DNA from: Candidatus Palauibacter poriticola
GTDB lineage: Bacteria; Gemmatimonadota; Gemmatimonadetes; Palauibacterales; Palauibacteraceae
NCBI GenBank assembly: GCA_012270965.1
Contig: JAAXHJ010000001.1
Coordinates: 1 to 34,967, forward strand
Length of the DNA stretch: 34,967 nt
Reading direction: 5' to 3'
Both the position numbers and the translations under genes were made by a program. Positions 26,381-34,160 of this stretch are shown here, piece after piece (positions within the stretch are counted from its first letter, which is position 1; every line of letters begins with the position of its first letter). The notes beneath the pieces are model-generated. The model saw only the letters and a list, made by a program, of their open reading frames with translations, searched no databases and had not been told where the DNA came from.

Positions 26381-27514
26381 ATGGGACGTCGCCTCGGCAA
26401 GTCGGGTGAGGCGCGGCGGCGGGCAGAGCGTGACTACGAGGTGTTTCGGCGCCAGAAGGAGGCCGCGTCGAACTACGCATCCGTGTGGAGACGGTTACTC
26501 GCGGGACCCGACCCGCTGCTGCTGGATCTGTTCTCGGAGGAGGTCGGAAACGAGACGGGAGTTCGACCGGAACCGGAGAGCGCCGCGAGATTCATCCGCC
26601 GTCAAACCGGGGTCGCGGTGGCGACGCAAAGCAGGTCGAAGCGGAAGAGAACGCCGCGTGGGAAGGTGGCGTGGGCTTCTACCAAGGGGGAAGCCGACAA
26701 CCCGCCCTCGCTCACCCTCCGCGGAGAGACGCAGACGTTCAAGTCCGGCGCGGAGGTGCTGGTTGCGGTCTTCGAGAAGCTCGCCTCTCTGGATCCCGAT
26801 TTCTGCAGGCGATACTCGGAACGGCATCGGGGGCAGGTGCGACGATACGTCGCCAAGAGCCCAGATCTTCTCTACCCAAGGAGCGCGCGTCCTGCGAGTG
26901 CATCCCACCGTCTCCCCGGTGGCTGGTGGCTCGCCACGCACTGTAGCAACCCCGGCAAGCTGACCCGTATCATGAAGGCGTGCGAAGTAGCTGGGCTCAA
27001 GTTCGGACGCGATGTGATCGTCCATATCCCGGTCGGATCAAACGGCAGGGGAAGACGGGCTAGGCACGATCTCAGAGGCTCGGTCGCCGTCCACGACCTG
27101 GGGAAAGATCGATCCGCGGAAGATAACGTGTGGAGTCAGTCGGCGCGGATGACGCGACCGGAGTCAGTCGCCGCCGGGCGGGCCGTCGGGGCCGTCTTCC
27201 AACAGGCTTTCGAGGAACCAGAGGCAGACCAAGCACAGGATGACGCCCGCGAGGGCCGTGTAACGCCCCCAGCCCGACCCGAACCAAGCCAGCACTCCGC
27301 CCAGCACCGCCCCGGCGAGGCAGCAGCCCAGCGCGACGCGATACCACTTCGGCCAGTACTTCGGCGACCACCTGCGCGACCACTTACCCACGGCGCTCAC
27401 GTCCTCCCGGGCTCCGAAACGATGAGGTCGGCGACGACTCCACGATCGAGGGCGGAGGCTGGATTCGGCAAGCCTAACGTCCGGCTAATACACGACTCGG
27501 TAGGTCACGCTTAG
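26381..27514 (+). CDS. ORF with SeqA-C-terminal-like segment; 3' end doubtful
   Basis: 377 codons are open, but only about the first 225 look native. The N-terminus is charged and helical (GEARRRAERDYEVFRRQKEA). Residues about 120-215 contain FKSGAEVLVAVFEKL, FCRRYSERHRGQVRRYVAKS, then LPGGWWLATHCSNPGK and ACEVAGLKFGRDVIV. The order (helix, G-R-x-R-[RY], G-x-x-W-[WV]-x-T, K, then a helix ending in F and V/I) recalls the DNA-binding half of SeqA, the replication-initiation regulator of gammaproteobacteria; the resemblance is by eye and weak. After about 27060 the frame is R/P/A-rich and runs antisense to a small membrane-protein gene and the receptor 3' end, so the true stop is probably lost. 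It could be a pseudogene. Confidence 0.5.
   Translation: MGRRLGKSGEARRRAERDYEVFRRQKEAASNYASVWRRLLAGPDPLLLDLFSEEVGNETGVRPEPESAARFIRRQTGVAVATQSRSKRKRTPRGKVAWASTKGEADNPPSLTLRGETQTFKSGAEVLVAVFEKLASLDPDFCRRYSERHRGQVRRYVAKSPDLLYPRSARPASASHRLPGGWWLATHCSNPGKLTRIMKACEVAGLKFGRDVIVHIPVGSNGRGRRARHDLRGSVAVHDLGKDRSAEDNVWSQSARMTRPESVAAGRAVGAVFQQAFEEPEADQAQDDAREGRVTPPARPEPSQHSAQHRPGEAAAQRDAIPLRPVLRRPPARPLTHGAHVLPGSETMRSATTPRSRAEAGFGKPNVRLIHDSVGHA
27164..27400 (-). CDS. Small two-helix membrane protein
   Basis: 78 aa from a GTG at 27400, with GGGAGG just upstream; a second in-frame GTG at 27388 is possible. A basic, tryptophan-rich N-terminus (KWSRRWSPKYWPKWYRV) precedes two membrane helices (VALGCCLAGAVLGGVLAWF and YTALAGVILCLVCLWFLESL) and an acidic tail. 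This follows the positive-inside rule and looks like a real inner-membrane protein. No family is recognised. It lies antisense to the doubtful 3' part of the SeqA-like ORF, which is the main reason to distrust that part. Confidence 0.65.
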   Translation of the reverse strand: MSAVGKWSRRWSPKYWPKWYRVALGCCLAGAVLGGVLAWFGSGWGRYTALAGVILCLVCLWFLESLLEDGPDGPPGGD

Positions 27515-29764
27515 GCTCCTTCCGGCCTCGGGCATGATCTCCTTCACTCGTGACAGGTGACGCCGGTATTCGGCGTTGCCGAGGTTGTCGAGATGGAGCG
27601 TCACGACGTGCAGCCGCCCAGCGAAGGTGAACCGCACGCCGCCGGAGAGTCCGAAGATGGCGTATCCGTCGGTGGATTGCTCGAACCTCCCGGTCCGTTC
27701 CTGGCTCGCGGCCATCCGCGCCTCGGCCTCCACGAACCAGTCCACCGGCGAATAGCCGACCGCAAGGCGACCCTGGAGCGGGGGCATGAACGGAAGAGGT
27801 TCGTTGGTGGCGCGAATCGTGCCGTGCACGTACGACGCGACGGCCTCCAGCTTGAGTCCGGCCGGCATCGACCACGCGAGCAGGCTCTCGAAGCCGGTCA
27901 GAACGGCGTCCTCGCCCACGAACTGGTAGATGGGGAGCCGCACGCGGCTGAGTTCCCCCGTTGGCTGCGAAAAAATGTAGCCCGCGATCGTGTTTCGAAA
28001 CCACGTCGCCTCGGCGCTCAGGCGTTGTCCCGTGATACGGCCGAACACGTCGATGCCGAGTCCCGTTTCCGTGTCGAGCGAGGGATTCCCGATGTCGAAT
28101 GAATTGGCCGCGAGGTGTGGCCCCTCCGAGTAGAGTTCGTGCACATCCGGGGTGCGAAAGGCGCGGCCCACGCTCGCTCCGAGGGTGAACTGCCTCGTCA
28201 CCGCCAGAAGTGCGCCCAGCGATCCGGAGATCGCACCAAAGGAGCGCGCGCGGATGTGCCCGATGTCGGAGGACGCGTCTTCCTCATTCGGTTCCAACTC
28301 GACCCGGTCGTAGCGGAGTCCGGCCTCGAGCGTGACCGGATCGAGGCGGATCTCCTCGAGCACATAGGCGGCCTGCGTCCTGCGCTGGGTATTCGGGGAG
28401 TACAGTGCGCCCCCGAATCCGAAGTTCTCCCACGAGACTCTCGCTCCGACGGCGCCCGATGTGAACGGCCCCCACCCGGCGTGCCGCGCCCGTGCCTCCC
28501 CGCTCGCGATCTTGCGCTCGAACAACGTGCCCAGGATGTCCGGGGGTTCCCACTCGTTGTGTCGGTACCACGTGTAGCCGGCATCGAGTTCAATCGCCTC
28601 CAAGCCTCGTCCAGGCCGGATGACGCCGCGAAATCGACCTGCGGTTCTCTCCTGCTCCGTGCGCACCGCGTTCGTGTGGCCGCCGAGGAAGCCCCCGGGG
28701 ATCCCGTACTCGTTTGCGAAATAGCGGAACGCACCGCCCGCGTAGCCCCAGTTGTCCACCCACGACGTCCCGGCCGCCACGCTCCACGTGTCGGTCTGGG
28801 TTCCCACCAGCCTCCCGATGGGCGTCCGCAAGTCCCCTCCCTCGCGCTTCGATACCTCGACACGAAGTGGGACGTGCTCGGTGACGCCGACCGTGATCTG
28901 GCTGCTCCCCCCGATGGCGCGGGTCGCACCCTGCCCCTGGAGCGAGGTAAAGCCTGTTGCGCGGTATGGCACCGCCTGCGGCACCTCGTCCCGAACCACG
29001 TTGATCACGCCGCCGAGTGCGTTGCTGCCGTAGAGAATCGCGCTGGGTCCGCGAATAACGTCGATGCGCCGAGCCGTGGACGGGGCGAGCGCGGTGGCGT
29101 GGTCCGGGCCGCTATTGACGACGTCGCCCACGCGCTGGCCGTCTTCGAGCATGAGGATTCGGTCTCCGCCCAAGCCGCGGATGACGGGTTGGGAAGTGCC
29201 GGGCCCCATGCTGGTCACGGCCACCCCCGGAACCGATGCCACCGTCTGCGCGAGGGTGGCCTCGAGCCTCCGTTGCAGCTTCTCCTCCGCAAAGACCGCG
29301 GAGGGCCGGATCGTCTCGTTCGCGGCCGTTGGACTCAGGACCGCCGTCACGACCACGTCCGGCAAAGGGATGGCGGCGACCTCGAGGTCGACCGTGGCCA
29401 TCTCTCCCGGCCGGACATCGACGAGACCGGCCTCGTACCCGGGGTGATCGATCCGGAGCCGATACGGTTCGGCGTCCGGCACGGCGATACGGAACGACCC
29501 GTCGTCGTGCGTAACCGCCCTGCCTCCCGTGCCGAGGACCATCACCGTCGCGCCCGCGAGCGGCGTCCCGCCGTCGGCCGACCGGACGATTCCCGCGATG
29601 TGACCGAGGGTGTCCGCGGCCTGCTGCCCGACGGATGTCGAGCCTGCGGAGCGTGCCGGAAGGCCCGCGATGGTGATCGCGAGGAGAAGGAGGTGGACGG
29701 GAAAGCGTCGCAAGAGCTTCATCGACGGTCTTCTTGACGGTTTCATCGAGATAATGCCTTTCAT
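27485..29764 (-). CDS. TonB-dependent receptor, ZnuD-like
   Basis: About 759 aa from ATG 29764; ATGs at 29746 and 29722 are alternatives, and the last gives the cleanest signal peptide (MKLLRRFPVHLLLLAITIAG). The frame is also open upstream to 30199. A carboxypeptidase-regulatory-like domain follows (GIVRSADGGTPLAGATVMVLG), then the plug: TVASVPGVAVTSMGPGTSQP, VIRGLGGDRILMLEDGQRVGD, PDHATALAP and IDVIRGPSAILYGSNALGG, then a barrel of beta strands ending in a C-terminal aromatic (VTYRVVY). The P-D-H-A segment after the I-R-G-L-x-G-D-R box is typical of ZnuD-type zinc/heme receptors. It imports a metal or metal complex with TonB energy. The operator-like palindrome at 30384 and the Fur/Zur gene next door support metal control. 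Confidence 0.88.
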   Translation of the reverse strand: MKGIISMKPSRRPSMKLLRRFPVHLLLLAITIAGLPARSAGSTSVGQQAADTLGHIAGIVRSADGGTPLAGATVMVLGTGGRAVTHDDGSFRIAVPDAEPYRLRIDHPGYEAGLVDVRPGEMATVDLEVAAIPLPDVVVTAVLSPTAANETIRPSAVFAEEKLQRRLEATLAQTVASVPGVAVTSMGPGTSQPVIRGLGGDRILMLEDGQRVGDVVNSGPDHATALAPSTARRIDVIRGPSAILYGSNALGGVINVVRDEVPQAVPYRATGFTSLQGQGATRAIGGSSQITVGVTEHVPLRVEVSKREGGDLRTPIGRLVGTQTDTWSVAAGTSWVDNWGYAGGAFRYFANEYGIPGGFLGGHTNAVRTEQERTAGRFRGVIRPGRGLEAIELDAGYTWYRHNEWEPPDILGTLFERKIASGEARARHAGWGPFTSGAVGARVSWENFGFGGALYSPNTQRRTQAAYVLEEIRLDPVTLEAGLRYDRVELEPNEEDASSDIGHIRARSFGAISGSLGALLAVTRQFTLGASVGRAFRTPDVHELYSEGPHLAANSFDIGNPSLDTETGLGIDVFGRITGQRLSAEATWFRNTIAGYIFSQPTGELSRVRLPIYQFVGEDAVLTGFESLLAWSMPAGLKLEAVASYVHGTIRATNEPLPFMPPLQGRLAVGYSPVDWFVEAEARMAASQERTGRFEQSTDGYAIFGLSGGVRFTFAGRLHVVTLHLDNLGNAEYRRHLSRVKEIMPEAGRSLSVTYRVVY

Positions 29765-30199
29765 GGGGGACGGCGACGGTCGTGAAGCCCCGCCGCCGCA
29801 GACGTCTCCTGCCGGGTGTACCGTCAGCGGCGCACCCGGGGACCAGCCTTCGACCGGCCTCGAGGTCGGCTCAGGGGATTCCTCGCCACGGGGAGACGGC
29901 GGGGGGGGCGCGGGTCCGGTGGGGAGAGAAATGGCGAATCGCGGGGGCCAGTCGGGGTTCCGCGGTCGTGGGGCCGGACGCGGGTGCGTGTCGGCGGAAG
30001 CCGGCGTATGCGGCCTCACCGTGTGGCCGGGCGTCTTCCCCAGCAGGCATACGGCACACTCCGCAGCCGACCCGGCCTCGCCCTCATGCGAGTGGGAGGC
30101 CTCTGCAACGGAGACGATCAGGAGCGAGAGAACGGCGGCGATTCGGGTCAGCGCGTACACGCACCCCCGGATCCGCGCCGGATCAAACCGGTGCGCCAT
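29765..30199 (-). CDS. Small exported His/Cys protein, open into the receptor frame
   Basis: ATG 30199 has GGGAG five bases upstream and opens MAHRFDPARIRGCVYAL, a signal-like helix (AAVLSLLIVSVAEA) and then SHSHEGEAGSAAECAVC, a histidine- and CxxC-bearing segment like that of DUF2946-type proteins found beside metal receptor genes. A Pro/Arg-rich tail follows. No stop codon occurs before the receptor's own signal peptide: the frame runs straight into it. Two signal peptides in one product would be odd, so I annotate the parts separately. A lost stop, a frameshift, or a true fusion are all possible. Its position between the operator and the receptor suggests a periplasmic metal-binding helper. 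Confidence 0.5.
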
Positions 30200-30383
30200 C
30201 GGCTCTCCCGTTCCGCTCGAGGATCGGCGCGAGGCCCCGATGCGGGACCGGCCGCTACGCCGAACGGGAACGTGTCGTTGCGTCATGTTTGGCCTGGAAC
30301 TCCGGTTTGCTTGCGCCCGCTGTCCCGTGCGCCGTCGAGCGTGTCACGACCCGCGACAGACAAGTAGGAGCGTGGGGAGTACC

Positions 30384-30410
30384 GTAATGATAATATCATA
30401 TCAATAACGG
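30384..30410 (-). promoter_or_regulatory. Fur/Zur-type operator upstream of the receptor unit
   Basis: An AT-rich island in GC-rich DNA, starting gtaatgataat, contains the perfect 13-bp palindrome ATGATAATATCAT at 30387-30399, followed by atcaataac. It lies between the Fur/Zur gene stop (30466) and the start at 30199. The same 11 bases, gtaatgataat, occur upstream of the Fur/Zur gene. Confidence 0.65.
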
Positions 30411-30465
30411 TCAAGGGGCGGGGTTCAACCAGGCCGTCGCGGGGAGCGGTTGGGTCGGAGGCCGG

Positions 30466-30834
30466 TCACGTGCACGCCGCGCAGAGACCGAAGAGAGTGA
30501 GGTCGTGGCTCTCGACCTCGAAGCCGTCCGGCGCCAGCGCCTCGACCTCGTCCGGGCACCGATGGACGTCAAACGCCTGATCGCACGAGCGGCAGAGGAA
30601 GTGGTGGTGATGCGGGCGGTCGGCCAACTCGTACCGAGGCCCGACACCCGGGAGCCTCACTTCCGACAGCCACCCCGCGCCCGCCAGCGTCTTCACGTTG
30701 CGGTAGACGGTCGCCACCCCGAGCGACGGCACGATCCGTTGGCCGTACTCGAGGATCTCGTCAAGGGAGAGGGGGCGCCCGGCGTTCATGAACACGCGGC
30801 GGATCGCCCGGCGTTGTCGGGTGTCGCGTTGCAT
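30466..30834 (-). CDS. Fur-family metalloregulator, probably Zur
   Basis: 122 aa from ATG 30834; a GTG at 30852 would add six residues. The winged-helix domain is clear (TRQRRAIRRVFMNAGRPLSLDEIL, LGVATVYRNVKTLAGAGWL). The metal-sensing half has RPHHHHFLCRSC, with a second C-x-x-C near the C-terminus (GLCAACT), the four cysteines of the structural zinc site, plus histidines and aspartates for the sensor site. The general fold is Fur; the choice of Zur over Fur or PerR rests on the ZnuD-like receptor next door. It probably represses itself and the receptor unit when metal is plentiful, through the two operator-like sites. Length is slightly short for Fur (about 140) and normal for compact Zur/PerR forms. 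Confidence 0.85.
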   Translation of the reverse strand: MQRDTRQRRAIRRVFMNAGRPLSLDEILEYGQRIVPSLGVATVYRNVKTLAGAGWLSEVRLPGVGPRYELADRPHHHHFLCRSCDQAFDVHRCPDEVEALAPDGFEVESHDLTLFGLCAACT

Positions 30835-30865
30835 CGAAGTTCGCCCCCGCACCGTCCGTTGGACT

Positions 30866-30884
30866 GTAATGATAATGGCTTATC
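30866..30884 (-). promoter_or_regulatory. Fur/Zur-type operator upstream of the regulator gene
   Basis: gtaatgataat at 30866-30876 repeats the receptor site exactly and extends into the inverted repeat GATAA-tggc-TTATC-like pair at 30871-30884. It lies about 32 bases upstream of ATG 30834 and overlaps the stop codon of the MerR gene (30880-30882), so autoregulation would act right at the junction of the two genes. Confidence 0.6.
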
Positions 30885-31731
30885 GCCCTCCGTCGCGCGA
30901 GGCCCGTCCATCACTTCCGGGCGGGCACCCCGCGCGGTCGGCTTCCGGCCCCGGCTCACGGTTCCGCCAGCGCGCTTCGTTGGCGCGGATCGCGTCTTGG
31001 ACGAATACGGCGAGCCCCTCCCCGCGCTTCTCGAAGTACGCCTCGAAGCGCCGGTCGGCGGTGTAGGTTTCGGCGAGGTTCCGGTGCATGCGGTGGCTGC
31101 ACGGGTAGAACCAGCGGTCGATGTGGCGCCGATGCTCCTCGGCTAGGTCCATCGCCGCGCGGCCGGCGGCCTGGGCGCCCGCGGCCATCAGGCCGGCCAG
31201 CCCGGCCACCACCGTCTCGCCCTCCTTGGTGATCCGCGCCCAGTCGTCCCTGCCGTACCCGCGAGTACGCCGCATCGACTCCGCGTATCCCTTGCCGTGG
31301 CCCCAGCGCCGCTCGACCTCGTCCCGGTACTGCTCGTGGTCGAACTCCTCCAACCCCTCGAACATCTCCGTCCGCTCCATTTCCATCTCCTCATCCATCG
31401 CCCCCAGGGCCCGGTCGACCCCTCGGATGATGCCGTCGATCCTCCGTTGCCGCTCCCTGAGCAACTCCCGCTGCGCCTCGAGCGCGCTCCGCCGGTCGTA
31501 CGCCGGGGCGTCGAGCATCCGGCCGATCGCCTCCAGGCTGAACCGCAGTTCGCGCAGAAGCAGGATCTGGCGCAGCCGCTCAAGGTCGTCGTAGGCGTAG
31601 AGCCGGTATCCGCTCGTCGACCGCCCCGACGGGACGAGCAAACCGATCCGATCGTAGTGGTGCAGGGTGCGCACCGTGATGCGGGCCAACCTCGCCACCT
31701 CGCCGACCGTGTGGAGTCGCCGCGTTTCCAT
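30880..31731 (-). CDS. MerR-family regulator with TipAS-type domain
   Basis: 283 aa from ATG 31731; an ATG at 31803 is in frame but the MerR fold begins at residue 5 of the shorter form. The N-terminal winged helix is textbook (HTVGEVARLARITVRTLHHYDRIGLL, SGYRLYAYDDLERLRQILLLRELRF). A long dimerisation helix follows (residues about 75-105), then a TipAS-like helical ligand domain (MFEGLEEFDHEQYRDEVERRWG, ESMRRTRGYGRDDW, DRWFYPCSHRMHRNLAETY). TipA-type proteins bind cationic or peptide drugs and activate export or resistance genes; no such target is adjacent here. The GACGT palindrome just upstream suggests autoregulation. Confidence 0.9.
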   Translation of the reverse strand: METRRLHTVGEVARLARITVRTLHHYDRIGLLVPSGRSTSGYRLYAYDDLERLRQILLLRELRFSLEAIGRMLDAPAYDRRSALEAQRELLRERQRRIDGIIRGVDRALGAMDEEMEMERTEMFEGLEEFDHEQYRDEVERRWGHGKGYAESMRRTRGYGRDDWARITKEGETVVAGLAGLMAAGAQAAGRAAMDLAEEHRRHIDRWFYPCSHRMHRNLAETYTADRRFEAYFEKRGEGLAVFVQDAIRANEARWRNREPGPEADRAGCPPGSDGRASRDGGR

Positions 31732-31748
31732 GCACCACGGTAAACCCT

Positions 31749-31759
31749 GACGTAACGTC
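31749..31759 (-). promoter_or_regulatory. MerR-type palindrome upstream of the TipA-like gene
   Basis: GACGT-A-ACGTC, inside the wider imperfect CCTGACGTAACGTCGG, lies 18 bases upstream of ATG 31731. TipA-like regulators commonly bind such a short GC-flanked palindrome in their own promoter. A canonical -10 is not obvious. Confidence 0.5.
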
Positions 31760-32203
31760 GGATCGCCGGGGGCCTGAGTCCCGGCAGGAAATCGTCCAAC
31801 CATTTACAGGGCTGCACGATCTGCGCTTTCCTGCCCCTTGGCCGCATCCGTTCCCGTCGTGCGGAAATGGTGAGGAAATCGCCCCATTTCGCGGGAAATC
31901 CGCACCGGGCCGAGCGGACGCGCCGTGGTCTCGCAGCCCGAGCTTGCCCTACGTTCGCTGATGGCGACGCCACCGGCAGCAAACCGCCGTCGTCCGCCGG
32001 TTCGTATCCCCCAAGCATGCGGTTGCGGACCAAGGCGGCATCGGGTCAAGCCACCCGCTCTCATCTCTCATGAATCCAAAGGCGCACGAGTCTCGGAGCT
32101 TGATGGATCGTCCGGAACCACCGAAACCTGGTATGGGTATCCGAGCCATTCCGTGCGGCACCGGCGATTCCGACATGCGGCACCCAGCACCCCAAGGGCG
32201 ATC
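31760..32203. other. Gap without a gene
   Basis: About 440 bases between the divergent MerR gene and the methyltransferase gene. A plus-strand frame is open from 31925 into the methyltransferase, but its product before ATG 32204 is Arg/Pro-rich and resembles no family. I see no RNA gene or clear repeat. Confidence 0.5.
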
Positions 32204-33571
32204 ATGGCGCGACGAAAAGGCAAGGCGGGGCGGACGGTCGCCACGTACGAGCATCCCGACAAGGAGCGGGTGAACAACCCGCCCGTGGGTCTGGTCACGC
32301 CGCAGACCGACCAAGACGCGGCCGACAAGACCTACGCTCATGATCCGCATCTCGATCCTCATCTCTCGTGGTCCGGTAAGGCGGAGCACACTTCGTTCGA
32401 GGTACCCACGGTGTCGCTGCACGTCCACGAGCGCATCGACCCTCGCACGATCATTGAAGCGGTGCGGAAGGCCAGGGACGCGGAGGAGCAGGGTTCGCTC
32501 TTCGCCGCGCCGGAGGAGAACCCGCCGCTCCGACAAGCCATCGAGTTCTACCGTCACCGGCATAACTGGACCAACCGTCTGATCGCCGGCGACAGCCTTA
32601 TCGTCATGAACAGCCTGATCGAGAAGGAGGGGTTGGGTGGTCAGGTCCAGATGATCTACATGGACCCGCCGTACGGTATCCGATACGGCTCCAACTTCCA
32701 GCCGTTCGTGCTACAACAACTCTTCGAGCCCACGCCTCTTGATGGCGCTCTCGTTGAGACGTTCCGCTATGTCGAGCTTCCGGATGGCCACGTTACGACG
32801 CTCACCGAGCTGGAGAAGAGCGAGGATCGAACTGACAGGTACTATCGCGACCACCCTGATCGGGTGGTCTCCGAACATCCAGGTGCCCGCATCTTCACGT
32901 CTGAGAACCTCACCGCTGGTGGCTTTCGCAAAAACCAAAGCGTCGCCTTCACCTACCAAGGGAGGGATTTCGACCCCGGTATCGCAAGAGGCAACTGCTG
33001 GAAGCATAGCGCGGTACGGGAGAGGGAAGCCGAACCCTCCGGAATGGAACGGCTGGCGGCCGCGAATCGCCTCTATGTGGGTCGAGACCAGATTAGGTTC
33101 AAGCGCTACGCGGACGACTTCGGATACAAGGCGCTTGCTAACTGGTGGGACGGGGCGAGCAACGAGAGCTTCTGGCTCGTCGGCCAGCCCGATGTGGCGC
33201 TCGAAGGCATTTCCGATGGGGAGGACGACGGCAAGTTCCGCGTATCGGTGCGGGGTTTCGACTACTACAACACGAAGACCGGGAACGTCGAGTCCGGCAG
33301 CGCCGACAAGATCGCACTCTGGATGCTGGATCCCGACTACGACGGGCGCAGCCTGTTCCCGCGCCAGGTGTTCTTCCCGATGGCCGGTGCCAAGGACGGC
33401 TGGGCCAAGCTGGCGAAGAGTCTCAAGGCGGAGGTCGATGCGACCCGCATGGAGGCCTACCGGGGCACGGTATCGCTCCCCTTCGAGGCTGGCGAGCACG
33501 GGCGCGCCGCAGTCAAGATCGTGGACGACCGGGGCGTCGAGAGCCTCAAGATCGTGGAGTTGGAAGAATGA
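32204..33571 (+). CDS. Type III-like DNA methyltransferase (Mod) with two internal deletions
   Basis: 455 aa where relatives have about 900-1000. The start ATG 32204 has AAGG six bases upstream. The N-terminus is normal (VNNPPVGLVTPQTD, HLDPHLSWSGKAEHTSFEVP, NWTNRLIAGDSLIVMNSLIE), and motif IV is present (MDPPYG, D154). After YGSNFQPFV (residue 169) homologues continue into the helix preceding motif V; here the sequence jumps to the later target-recognition part (RIFTSENLTAGGFRKNQS, GIARGNCWKHSA, GMERLAAANRLYVGRDQ, GYKALANWWDG). A second jump near residue 318 removes the D-P-x-x-G-S-G-T-T SAM-binding motif I and leads straight to the C-terminal domain (VRGFDYYNTKTGNVESGSAD, WMLDPDYDGRSLFPRQVFF). 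The frame stays open, but without motif I catalysis is very unlikely. Confidence 0.85.
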   Translation: MARRKGKAGRTVATYEHPDKERVNNPPVGLVTPQTDQDAADKTYAHDPHLDPHLSWSGKAEHTSFEVPTVSLHVHERIDPRTIIEAVRKARDAEEQGSLFAAPEENPPLRQAIEFYRHRHNWTNRLIAGDSLIVMNSLIEKEGLGGQVQMIYMDPPYGIRYGSNFQPFVLQQLFEPTPLDGALVETFRYVELPDGHVTTLTELEKSEDRTDRYYRDHPDRVVSEHPGARIFTSENLTAGGFRKNQSVAFTYQGRDFDPGIARGNCWKHSAVREREAEPSGMERLAAANRLYVGRDQIRFKRYADDFGYKALANWWDGASNESFWLVGQPDVALEGISDGEDDGKFRVSVRGFDYYNTKTGNVESGSADKIALWMLDPDYDGRSLFPRQVFFPMAGAKDGWAKLAKSLKAEVDATRMEAYRGTVSLPFEAGEHGRAAVKIVDDRGVESLKIVELEE

Positions 33572-33933
33572 TGAGGGCCAAGGTGCAGGTGGCGGCCGGA
33601 GAAAAGGCGGAGCGCGACCGCTTGGCCGCCCGTCTGGGCGTTCCCATGAGTGTCATCGCGGAATTCTGCGACCGCTGGGGGGTGGAGGAGCTGGCGGTGT
33701 TCGGGTCGGTGCTGCGCGACGACTTCGGGCCGGAGAGCGACATCGACGTACTCGTCCGATTCAAGGAGGGGCGGACGGTTGGGCTGTTCGCAGCGGCCGA
33801 GATGAGCAGGGAGCTGGCCGAGATGTTCGCCCGCGAGGTCGATCTGATGACCCGAGCCGCCATCGAGCGAAGCCGGAATTACATTCGCCGGAAGAACATT
33901 TTGGAGACCGCGCGGTTGGTCCATGCCGCGTGA
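33568..33933 (+). CDS. mntA: MntA-like minimal nucleotidyltransferase (antitoxin)
   Basis: 121 aa. The ATG at 33568 overlaps the methyltransferase TGA (ATGA). The core is a minimal nucleotidyltransferase: ELAVFGSVLRDDFGPESDIDVLV, with G-S-x-x-R then D-x-D and a third acidic residue in VDLMT. In MntA-HepT modules this enzyme adds AMP units to the HepT RNase and so neutralises it. The catalytic residues are intact. It overlaps the downstream hepT by 11 bases, the usual coupling. The pair sits between the mod and res pieces, a known location for such modules within restriction loci. Confidence 0.88.
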   Translation: MMRAKVQVAAGEKAERDRLAARLGVPMSVIAEFCDRWGVEELAVFGSVLRDDFGPESDIDVLVRFKEGRTVGLFAAAEMSRELAEMFAREVDLMTRAAIERSRNYIRRKNILETARLVHAA

Positions 33934-34160
33934 AGACTCCGCGTTGCTGCTGAACATGCTGCTCGCCGCGCGCGATGCGTTGTCCTTCACGGAAGGGCGG
34001 TCCTTCGACGACTTCGTGGAGGACCGACAGATGCAGCTGTCGGTTCTGAAGTCGGTGGAGATAGTTGGCGAGGCCGCCGCGCAGATGACCGAAGACACCA
34101 TGCAGGCCAACCCGGAGATCCCGTGGCGGCAGATCGTTGGAATGCGTAATCGCTTGGTAC
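33923..34160 (+). pseudogene. hepT: HepT-like (DUF86) toxin, C-terminus lost at a deletion junction
   Basis: The first 80 residues are a normal HepT/DUF86 protein (LLLNMLLAARDALSFTEG, LSVLKSVEIVGEAAAQMT, NPEIPWRQIVGMRNRLVHG), including the R-x4-6-H RNase motif in R-N-R-L-V-H. Homologues continue with Y-F-D-[IV]-x-L-x-x-[IV]-W and a last helix. Here the sequence crosses into the res fragment and the frame runs on as unrelated residues to 34342. The toxin therefore keeps its catalytic motif but not its C-terminal helix, and activity is doubtful. Confidence 0.75.

Noticed and set aside
28115..29737. Long plus-strand frame opposite the TonB receptor
   Set aside because: Shadow of the receptor with no recognisable domain.
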